Shown: one piece after another, positions 54,982 to 64,000 of the stretch
How positions within the stretch are numbered: position 1 is the stretch's first letter
Layout of the letters: each line of letters opens with the position of its first letter
Assembly: GCF_900090045.1 (NCBI RefSeq)
Contig: NC_041782.1
Coordinates: 1,017,001 to 1,081,000 of the forward strand
Reading direction: 5' to 3'
Length of the DNA stretch: 64,000 nucleotides
Origin: Plasmodium malariae
Taxonomy: Eukaryota > Apicomplexa > Aconoidasida > Haemosporida > Plasmodiidae
Position numbers and translations under genes: made by a program
Notes under the pieces: model-generated
Seen by the model: the letters and a program-made list of their open reading frames with translations, nothing else
What the model was told of the DNA's origin: nothing
Database searches by the model: none

Positions 54982-55491
54982 TTAATTATTTTCTACCTGT
55001 GTATTCTGCCAGTTAAAATCCAAAATTTCTGTCCACTTGCTTGAATTTTTATTTATGTTAATTTTTTTTAATAATTCTGACAGACCATCATAATTCAGAT
55101 TATAGGGAGAAAAAAATAGTTTCTTCGAGCTAAAGACATTAAAAAAAAATATGAACAGGCAAGGTTTAAATCGAATTGAAAAAATGCACATATCATATAT
55201 GGTGTATCATTCTGAAAATATATTATGTACATATGTACATTTGCATACACCCACCGATCCACACACACGCACACACATGCATGTACACATATACATATAT
55301 TTTTATGTACTTCTCAATAACGGGTGAACTCATTGAGTTAATGTAGAAATTGGTTTCTCTTGTGTTATGTATTCTTATCTGAAAATTTTGTAGAAAAAAA
55401 AAAAAAAAAAAGAAACAAAAAATAGTTGACCGAATTATGTGGGTATAATTGTAATTTGAAAAACGTATAATAAAAAAAGAAATTATCCTAG

Positions 55492-55525
<34 letters not shown>

Positions 55526-57217
55526 CCCTTCTCTACATATTTATTTATTTCAATAAAAGGGCAGTTCCTTTTTTTTTTTATTTTTATAACTTGCTTCGAA
55601 TTAGTTATAATATTGCATTCTACGCAATTATATATTAAAAGGGACGATTCAACGGCTGCAACCCTGAGTAATAAGAAAATATATATATGATAGTATGATA
55701 CTGGAAATGGTGCGTAACATACAAAACGAAGGGAAACATAAAACAAAAAAAAAAAAAAAAATACGTAAAATAGAATAAATTAAAACGTAAATTAACGCAT
55801 AAATCAAAATACACTTAAAATTTTACATCCTGAAAAGTGCAATAATTGAAGGAATATATTATTTTACGAAATCGAAAATAAGGTGTACCTTCACACCTTT
55901 CATTACAAAGGTATAAATATAAGTGCATATATGTATATGAGTTTATGTATATACATATGTATTTTGCGTATTAGGATATGTCACATGCTTCTTTTTATCC
56001 CTACCAAATCGTGCAGTTTTTAATTTTCTGTATTAATACAGAACTTAGAACATCGAGAATTATAACTTCACAATTAATCTGTTAACACAAAATTAAATGT
56101 CCGTATGAAGTAAGAAATATAGAAACGTTTCATAATATAATATTTTTTGATGTGCTATTTTTTAATGTACTAAATTATCCAGGAGTAAACTAGAACATTC
56201 GGTTTCACCTAGACCCCTTATTATCCTACATATACACCCAAACACACACACGTATATATATATATATATATGTATATATATTTATGCATATATAAATGAA
56301 CTTGTTCAAATTCATTTTATTTTATTTTTTTATTTTTTTTTTTTTCAATGCGGATACTACTGTTTTCCTGTATTGTACGCACCTTTCATTTTTAATATTT
56401 TGAAAAGATAGTTTATAATGAGTAATATCAATCTGATTGTCGATTAATTCTTTACTATCATCTTCGTCATTAACACTATCACATTCAGGAAGAAGAAAAT
56501 CATTATCGTAGTTGTAACTAAATTTTCCTAATTCTATTTTATTTCTATGCTGAATAAATGTACATTTTAGAGATTCAATTTCTTTTATTAATTCTTTTAG
56601 TTTCTATTGAAGTTGTAAAGAGAACACGTAAATATAAATTTATGTAAAGTTAAAAATGTATTTGATAATGATGATGGTAATAATTTTATTTTTTTTTTTT
56701 TAATTTACTAATGCACCACACCTTTTCATATAAAATGACTGAACTGTGCTTGAGAAACTGAAAGTATATATTTGATAACCCCTCTTTTAGTTTTATAATT
56801 TTATCGCTTAGTTCGTTGATTTCTTTTAATATGCCATCGTTGTACTCGTTGACTTTAATTAGTTTAATTTTATTTTCAGTGTCTAGAAGTATATGAAAAA
56901 TATGCAAAGGATTAAAATAATATATAATTGAAAAAGAATATTATGTTATGATAAAGAAATGAAAATCGAATGAAATTTCATATGCGTACGTTACACATCC
57001 TGGAAAATGTGATAACTGTTGGGAATGTAAATATACATGTTTGAATGTATTGGCACCTATGCGTATGTATATATATTAATGGGCGCGTAAATCTTTAAAA
57101 ATTATTTTAAAATTTTGTATAAATATAAATAGCATGTAATTGATCAAAACCTTTCAAGATTTTAAGAACAATTTCATCATAATTATCACCCCCATCAATT
57201 ATTAAATGCTCATCCAT
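54982..57217 (-). CDS. Six-exon coiled-coil protein, unknown function
   Basis: Assembled here from GT-AG junctions with matching phases: 57217-57151, 56882-56722, 56603-56383, 55663-55537, 55378-55311, 55129-54982. The total is 792 nt, 263 aa plus stop. It starts MDEHLIIDGGDNYDEIV and ends NWQNTQVENN. Residues about 22-100 are heptad-like and charged (ILKEINELSDKIIKLKEGL, KLKELIKEIESLK) and probably form a coiled coil. An acidic linker (about 115-140) follows, then a C-terminal non-repetitive part that is likely globular (VAAVESSLLIYNCVECN... to the end). This short coil-plus-globular layout is seen in small kinetochore and mediator subunits, but I see no diagnostic motif. Exon 3 is not visible as a free-standing ORF. 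Confidence 0.85.
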
Positions 57218-57287
57218 TTTTTTTCTATTTTTGTTTATAGAAAAACTTAACGTCCCGTTACTTTTGTAAAATTTTACGCGAGAAAGA

Positions 57288-57507
57288 ATGAAAGAAAGAT
57301 TGAAAGAAAGAATAAATGGGCGAATGAATGCGCGAATGAATGAACGAATGAATGGGCGAATGAATGGACGAATGAATGGACGAATGAATGGACGAATGAA
57401 TGGGCGAATGAATGGGCGAATGAATGGGCGAATGAATGGGCGAATGAATGGGCGAATGAATGGACGAATGAATGGACGAATGAATGGAAGAATGAATGAA
57501 TGAATGA
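57288..57507. repeat. 12-bp minisatellite upstream of coiled-coil gene
   Basis: About 17 copies of gaatgaatgggc / gaatgaatggac starting about 70 bp upstream of the coiled-coil gene's ATG. On the minus strand it reads (PFIR)n with no stop down to that ATG, but there is no in-frame ATG upstream. On the plus strand it reads (MNGR)n. Confidence 0.9.
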
Positions 57508-58807
57508 AAAAAAATTGTGAGGTAAACAAGTTGCTATATAACGAAACAGAATTCGTTACTAATTTTAATTTATCATTAACGAAAAAAAAATATACAAACG
57601 TACGTATGTAGGTACATCCATATCCTCATATATATTTATTTATAGAATATTCACATGTACATGTAACAGAAAGAAACAGTACAGGCAAAATAAAAATACG
57701 AGTTCCTGTATTATTTACACAAATCGATATATATAATTAATACATACAATCTTTTTCAACATAGTAGAGAGATAAGAAATAAAATTAACATTAATCAAAA
57801 GAGCACTGAGGGAAAAAAAAAAAAAAGAATCTTCATTTTTTATTCAAGTTGATATAATGTGTAATTTTAAAAATTATGCCTATCAAGCCAGTGCAGCAAA
57901 AGGTATTATCCTTTATATCAATTAGATAAAGAAATTTTTAAAAATTTAAATATGTATATGTATATTATTTGATCATATATACAATATTAGTGTTTGCATG
58001 TACTGTGCATTTTCTTTTGAATTCGTACGTACTTATAAATAAAAGCATTTTTACAGGTTTCTCCTTATTATGCTATCGCCCCTTAAAATTGCTACAGTGA
58101 GCTGTTATATACGTGTATACAAATATATTTATACATGATTTCAAGAATGTGTATATAATGTATATTTTATATATATATATATATATATGCTCATTTACTT
58201 ATAATGCTACTATGCTTGAAAAAAAAATTTCTTTAGGAACACATTAATACTATGTGTGTGTATTTCCATTTATTTCGTTTTATTAAGTTTTATTTCCTTT
58301 TTTTTTATTTCATTTTAATACCAATATGTACATATACATATATATATAACAGTATTCATCGTTATACTAGCATACATAGGAAACATTTTAGACATTGCAT
58401 TTTATTATTTTTTTTTTTCTAAATTTAAGTTAAAAAAAAATTTATGCCTTTAAAATTTGTAAAACTCAAAATTTAAGAATTGTTAATTTTCCTTTCGCGA
58501 AAATCGTTTTACGTAGTTTTAACCTCTTGTATGAAAACTTTCCAATGAACAAATTAAGAATTGTTAATAAAATATACTGAACTTGATTTTTTTTTTATTT
58601 TATAAAAATTAATGGAATAATAAAAAAGAAAAAAAAAGAATAAACATTATGTATTTTTATAAAAGCGTAAAAACATTTTTATGTAGAATATAACCTAAAA
58701 GGAAAGTACAATAATTTGGCAAAATATACAAATAGGGATTTTTCTCTTGTAAAATTAAGTTCCCCTTTTTTTTTTTTTTTCTTTTTTTATCCCCTTTTTC
58801 CTGTTTC

Positions 58808-58950
58808 CCATTAAATCATTTTCCTTCTCCTATTTAATCATTTTCCCTCTTCTATTTAATCATTTTCCATTTCCTATTTAATCGTTTTCCTTTTCCTATT
58901 TAATCATTTTCCATTTCCTATTTAATCGTTTTCCTTTTCCTATTTAATCA
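58808..58950. repeat. ~22-bp tandem repeat upstream of RNR gene
   Basis: About six copies of tatttaatcattttccttttcc-like units (with atcattttcc/atcgttttcc alternation), ending about 80 bp before the RNR start codon. Likely 5' UTR or promoter-proximal. Confidence 0.85.
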
Positions 58951-59031
58951 TTTCCATTTTGTCAATTTAATTTGAGTTAAAATAAAATTACTGGTTAATT
59001 ATTGAGAAAGATTGATTAATTTATGTAAAAA

Positions 59032-61138
59032 ATGAACAAAGAATACTATCACAACCAGGAAGTACTGTTGGAAGCTCAGAATAATGATGACATCTTAAAA
59101 GAGAATCAGTTTAGATGGGTAACAAAACGAAAAATTAAGACTGAAATGATAGTGCACGGGTTTATGATTACAAATATGCACACATGTGGACTCACGCATA
59201 CATACATACATAAGTGCACATGTGCATACGTAATTGGATACGCATATTTACATGTACCCTTGCGTACATAATTGAGTACCCATACTTATATGAACCAGTA
59301 TATATATAATTTACTCACACATGAAATAACACTTTTTCCCTATTGGTTTGACCCAATTACCTGTAGGTTATGTTCCCCATAAAATACAAAACATTCTGGG
59401 TAAGTTTCATCTAAAAAGGAAAAACAAGCACAGTTCATGTATCACAAATGTATATATCGCAATGTCTTTAAATTTTTCCCATTTTCGTTATTTCGTTATT
59501 TCGTATTATCGTGTTTTCTCTTTTTCGCATTTTCTCATTTTCGCATTTTCTCTTTTTCGCATTTTCTCTTTTTTGCATTTTCTCATTTTCGCATTTTCTC
59601 ATTTTCGCATTTTCTCATTTTCGCATTTTCTCATTTTCGCATTTTCTCTTTTTCGCTTTTTCATTTTATCTTTTCTTCTTTCTTTTAGACTTACTACAAA
59701 GAGATAGAATCCCTGTTTTGGACTGCTGAGGATTATAATTTTGATAAGGATAAACAATACTTGGACAACATTGACAAAAATATGCTTGTGAAATTGTTCG
59801 AGCTTGTTTGCTTCTATAGTTTGAAGTACCGACAACTGACGAAAAAAAAGAAAAAAAAAAGAACATAAAATGAACGGAAAGCTATGCTATAACTTTAATG
59901 CATAGTAATACACAAATGTACAAGAGCGGGTTAATTGCTCAACTACGTAATAGGACATATGTACGTATATATATGCACGTATGTATGTGTACACGTGTGT
60001 AATCGAATTTACTGTTCTTTTTATTTTTTTTTTTTCCACTTTGCAGGGATTTGCACGTGTACAAGGAACAAGCACTAATAACGAGCAAAATGTTAGACAT
60101 TATTCAAATACCAGAAGGCAGAGCTTTTTACGGTTTTCAGATGTGTATGGAAAATATTCATGATGAAGTTTATGCATGTATTTTTGAAACGTATATTCCT
60201 GACTCTAAACAGAAAAGAGTAATAATTAATAAGGTAATACAACTAGATAGTGTTTTAAAAAAACAAAAATGGCTAACTGAAATATTCGAAACAAATATCC
60301 CTTTCTACAATAAACTAATTCTTATCTATATTTCTAAAGTTCTTTTTAACGGAACGTTAAATATTCTAATTGGTTATTGTAAGGAAAATTCTATTCTACC
60401 TGGATTATGTACCGTTCATGAAAAAATACATAGAGATGAATATCTTCATGGTGATTTTTCAGTTATGTGTTGTAATCATTTAAATAATAAATTAAAATAT
60501 GAATATGTATTAGAATATTTTAAAATAGCAGTTGAGTTAGAGTATCAGTTCTCTTTGGAAATGCTAGAACTGTCTGTCTTAAAAATAAAAAAAGAACAAG
60601 TCAAATCCTTTTTGGAATATTTAGCTGATAGCATGTTAGTAAATTTGAAATACCCAAAACATTTTAATGCAAAATATCCCTTTTCTTGGCCTGAATTTAA
60701 TAAGGTACTAAAGCACACACATACATACACACACACACATGCGCACTATCACGCGTACACTGCTTATATGATGTGTAAAATACACTTTAAGCATGAAACT
60801 GCTTAACTTTCGTTTTTCATATGTTTTGTCAGTTAACAGATATATACATACATATCGTACTGCTATGTTGTCACAACTGTCCGACATGTTATTTCCATTA
60901 TGAAAATTCTCCACCAATGTTTTATATTATTTTATTTTGCTTTATTGTATATTGTTCTGTTATATATTATATGTTTTACATTGTTTTATATATATAGTAC
61001 TTTTTTAATATTATTTTTGTATCTTTTTTTTTCATGTATTTATAGATCACTGTGAGTGAGAGTCAAAAAACAGAGTCCGTTAAAAAAGCTGATGAAATTT
61101 ATGGTGAAAAACAAATAACGTTTGACGAAGACTTCTGA
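59032..61138 (+). CDS. Ribonucleotide reductase small subunit, apicomplexan R2_e2/R4 type
   Basis: Five exons: 59032-59118, 59367-59399, 59689-59825, 60047-60704, 61046-61138. The total is 1008 nt, 335 aa, all junctions in phase. RNR small subunits generate the radical used by the large subunit to make dNTPs. Seen: RWVMFPIKYKTFW, SLFWTAED, GFQMCMENIHDEVY, LPGLCTVHEKIHRDEYLH, and the C-terminal FDEDF tail that docks on R1. Of the diiron ligands, E121, H124, E217 and H220 and the radical Tyr (Y128) are present, but the first Asp is N57 and the helix-E Glu position reads S182. Loss of canonical residues is described for the apicomplexan-specific second R2 clade (called R4 in P. falciparum), so this is that paralogue rather than canonical R2. 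Intron 2 carries a 16-bp repeat. Confidence 0.92.
59520..59665. repeat. 16-bp repeat in RNR intron 2
   Basis: About nine copies of attttctcattttcgc with T variants, lying in intron 2 and ending about 25 bp before the exon 3 acceptor. It enlarges the pyrimidine-rich region before the acceptor. Stop-free frames give FSFSHFLI-like false ORFs. Confidence 0.9.
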
Positions 61139-63583
61139 GTGAAGCATATCCTAATGGCAAAATTTAGGGATAAAAGGGAAAAAATAGAATAAAATAAATG
61201 AAGCGAAACAGAACAAAACGAAACTCCATCATTTTTATATGAAGTATGAAGCCACCATAAATGGGTAGACATATTTATTATTACCAACAGACCATTTAAT
61301 AAATAAAGCAAAAATAAGAAGATATCACTTTGTATACGAACATCTGTGTATTATGTTTGTATGCAATGTATGTCTTTTTTTTTTTTTTTTTTTTTACTAT
61401 TTCTTAATTTTATTTATATATATTAAATAAAACCTGCTCACTTATACATTATTTATATATATATATATATATAAGAAAATTCATAAAAATACCAAAAAAA
61501 AAAAAAAAAAAAAAAAAAAATTTACGAAAAAACTAAACACACCTTCAATTTATTTAACTCGGAACGCGATATCCAGTTCGTGTAATTTGAAGCAAATCAT
61601 TTGAACAAATAAAAATGTAAAAGTTAAGGGAGAGTGGGGGATACACATATATATATATATGTACACACAGATATGTATACGCATGAAAATACGCATAAAG
61701 TATGCATATGCACAGATTGTTATGAAAAAGAGAAAAATAGGATTGGCTGAATTATAATTTGCTAAGACGACATTTTTATTTTTATTACATGCATAAGCGG
61801 TAATTCTTTTCCCTATACTTTCAAAGAATATAACTAAATATTGCTTTTAGTAAGTCTAAAAAGATGAAAAATTATTAGAAAGCTGCTACAAAATTATTTA
61901 GCTATATATATGCTCTTAAACATATATATATATATATATATTATGAAATACACAATATATAAAATAATTTATATGCACCCCCCGGATGTGCGCATAATTA
62001 TGCTACTCTTGGGTAATTGTGCTAACATGAAATTATAATTTTAATTTATACCCACATTGAGAACTAGTGCAAATTCGTTAAATGCCATTTACATGAAATG
62101 TTTTGTTCAAAAAATGCAGATTTTTTTTTTTTTTCTCCAGCTACTTTTAACTATTCTACTTATTATAAAATGCATAAAAAATGTACATTTTTTTTTTTTT
62201 TTTCTGCACATTTGAAGGTGTGCAGGAATACTTTTTTCCTTCCTTTGTTTCTTTACTATGGTTATCAATGTGTACATATATGCGCGCAGTGCTTGTTTTA
62301 TTTTTCTCAACAAGCGTACCCACACTTACCCTCACATACATATACATATTTGTAAAATTTTATATTAAATGTGAGACACTTCAAGCATAATGAGGCATCT
62401 AATATGGTTTCATTTTTCTACTGGAATATCATTTAGTTCAAAGAGTTCCAATTAAAACAAAATATTTTGTAAAAACCAAGTATCATTTTTTTATGGAGTA
62501 TTATGGTACTCACTTTTTATAGAACATATAGCAAGCATTTTCTACATTCTACAATTTTATTTTGCACAGAAGATTTGATCAAAAAATAAAATATATGACG
62601 AGTATTCCCATTATTCATGTTATTGCATAATGCGCATATTTTTTACTGATATATATACAATAAATGTAAAATATTTTTTAAAATTTACAGTAATACTTTA
62701 CGTGGATAAGGAAAAACACATTAAACTGCGTAAAAAAAAAAAAAAAAAATATGTAGGCATGTGCATAAAAAGTATATGAGGAATAAAGGACATCATAAGC
62801 AATATTCTTCATGCTATATACAAAAATATATACAAACATATTTATATTTTATATATACATGTATATGTATGTATGTTATATACACATGCATATGTATATA
62901 TATATATATATTGTATAAAAAGTATGCACTTCAAAAATGAAGGGGGTTAGTTAAACCAGTAGTGTATTTACTTGCATATGTATTGTAGTCATTTATTGTA
63001 ATAAGTATTCAAGCATTCATGATATGAACAAACATTAATTCTAAACAATTTATAAAATAATATATATTGCATATATAAACAAAAAATCTGAAACCCCCCT
63101 ACTACTCTATTAAAGCTATCGTTAATCCTACATTCAATAGAAAAAGAAAAAAAAAAGAAAAAAAACCTAGCAAAATATGTGGTATCGTATATATTTATAA
63201 TAATGTGCACTACAAAAAAAAAAAATAAATAAAATAAATAAAGCAATTAAATTATATAATCTTTTTTTTTTTTTTTTTTTTTTTTGCTATTATCTTAAAG
63301 TCCACTTTTTTTCATGAGAAAAAAATATAAATTTTTTCTTTTTTTTTTTATTATTTTTTATTTTAAAATATATAATTACATTTAATTTTTTATAAAATTA
63401 AAAATTATCCTTATCAAAAATTTTTAAAAGATCATTGTTAAAATTTTTATTAAGCCATATTTTCTTACAATATTATCTACATATTTTAAATCACATAAAA
63501 TATTCATTTTATAAAGTTTACCCATTTTTTAAAATAAAAAATTATATTATATAATTTATAAATTCACCGTACTTGCAAAAAAA
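61139..63583. other. Spacer RNR / enolase
   Basis: 3' flank of the RNR gene and the promoter/5' UTR of enolase (both plus). Contains A/T tracts (61496-61520, 63263-63285), (TA)n stretches (61920-61941, 62897-62912) and no credible ORF. The last 300 bp before the enolase ATG are extremely A+T-rich, as expected of a strong Plasmodium promoter region. Confidence 0.6.
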
Positions 63584-63626
63584 ATGGCTAGTGTAATAAC
63601 TCGCATATCAGCCCGGGAAATTTTAG
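63584..63626 (+). CDS. ENO: Enolase, first exon (gene truncated by window edge)
   Basis: 43-nt exon: ATG at 63584 reading MASVITRISAREIL plus one base, then the donor G/GTAAAA at 63627. This is the start of enolase (2-phosphoglycerate to phosphoenolpyruvate), whose N-terminus is I-T-x-I-x-A-R-E-I-L-D-S-R-G. The phase-1 donor predicts that exon 2 begins AT to complete the Asp. No such exon occurs before 64000, so it lies beyond the edge. Conserved synteny, with enolase following the RNR small subunit on P. falciparum chromosome 10, supports the call. Only 14 residues are visible. Confidence 0.85.
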
Positions 63627-64000
63627 GTAAAAGGCGCTCACTACGCATATAGTGTACTACATAAATGGATCCATAAGCGTATGTATACGTGTATACATCA
63701 TATACATGCATACATATATATATATGTATATATATATGTATATATATATGTATATATGTATGTATATATGTATATATGTATGTATATATGTATATATGTA
63801 TGTATATATGTATGTATATAGGTATGTATATATGTTTGTTTATGTACGTAGGTTCATACATGTATATATGATCCTGCGCGTGAATATCTGTTATTCCGTA
63901 TGGGATGCTTTTATAAGGTCATACCAATTATTTAGTTATTGATATTTTTATAAAAAAGCTCAAAGTATAAATATTCTTTTGAAATATACCCAAATGGGTA
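63627..64000 (+). other. Enolase intron 1 (partial)
   Basis: Begins with the donor gtaaaagg and holds a TATATATG/TGTA microsatellite at about 63711-63840. No acceptor followed by the expected SRGNP-encoding exon is seen before the window ends. Confidence 0.75.

Larger units (their letters stand above)
57218..59031. other. Divergent promoter region coiled-coil gene / RNR
   Basis: 5' flanks of the coiled-coil gene (minus) and the RNR small subunit (plus). It holds the 12-bp array (57288-57507), (TA)n at about 58168-58189, and an approximately 22-bp repeat at 58808-58950. No RNA gene is recognised. Confidence 0.6.

Noticed and set aside
57288..57503. 71-aa (MNGR)n ORF on the plus strand
   Set aside because: Pure repeat translation with no non-repeat coding sequence.

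Overview
This is a eukaryotic nuclear window and almost certainly Plasmodium. It is very A+T-rich, with asparagine/lysine-rich proteins, low-complexity insertions, short phase-compatible GT-AG introns with T-rich acceptors, long poly(dA:dT) and (TA)n spacers, and sparse genes. The recognisable genes run ADA2, prohibitin 2, FAD synthase, YJU2, CysRS, MetAP1b, HSP60, an apicomplexan-type second ribonucleotide reductase small subunit, and enolase. From memory this is the order on P. falciparum chromosome 10 (about PF3D7_1014600 to PF3D7_1015900). The species is not determined here.

Layout. 0.6-8.4 kb: ADA2 (minus). 8.4-13.8 kb: gene-poor spacer. 13.8-14.7 kb: prohibitin 2 (plus). 15.5-19.8 kb: a ten-exon EF-hand-like gene (minus) that I assembled from splice sites and phases; single ORFs show only pieces. 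21.0-28.6 kb: giant low-complexity protein (minus). 28.6-32.7 kb: divergent spacer. 32.7-33.7 kb: FAD synthase (plus). 34.8-36.1 kb: YJU2 splicing factor (minus). 37.5-41.1 kb: cysteinyl-tRNA synthetase (minus), with a cytosolic first exon and a separate upstream exon encoding a signal-peptide-plus-basic leader. 42.0-43.6 kb: MetAP1b (plus). 45.2-47.4 kb: RMI1-like protein (plus). 47.9-49.8 kb: terminal nucleotidyltransferase (minus). 51.3-53.7 kb: mitochondrial HSP60 in two exons (minus). 55.0-57.2 kb: six-exon coiled-coil protein (minus), reconstructed here. 59.0-61.1 kb: five-exon RNR small subunit (plus). 63.58 kb: first exon of enolase, which runs off the right edge.

The genes are mostly housekeeping and do not form one pathway: chromatin (ADA2), splicing (YJU2), RNA tailing, translation and protein maturation (CysRS, MetAP1b), mitochondrial proteostasis (PHB2, HSP60), flavin and dNTP metabolism (FAD synthase, RNR) and glycolysis (enolase).

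Most interesting observations: the alternative apicoplast leader exon of CysRS, with exact phase match; loss of two metal ligands in the RNR small subunit; two multi-exon genes of unknown function; an apparent frameshift in the ADA2 tail; a genome-encoded A tract just after the HSP60 stop; recurrent 12-bp minisatellites; and small unexplained coding-like or GC-rich islands in the FAD synthase/YJU2 spacer. No tRNA, rRNA, transposon or CRISPR array was recognised.
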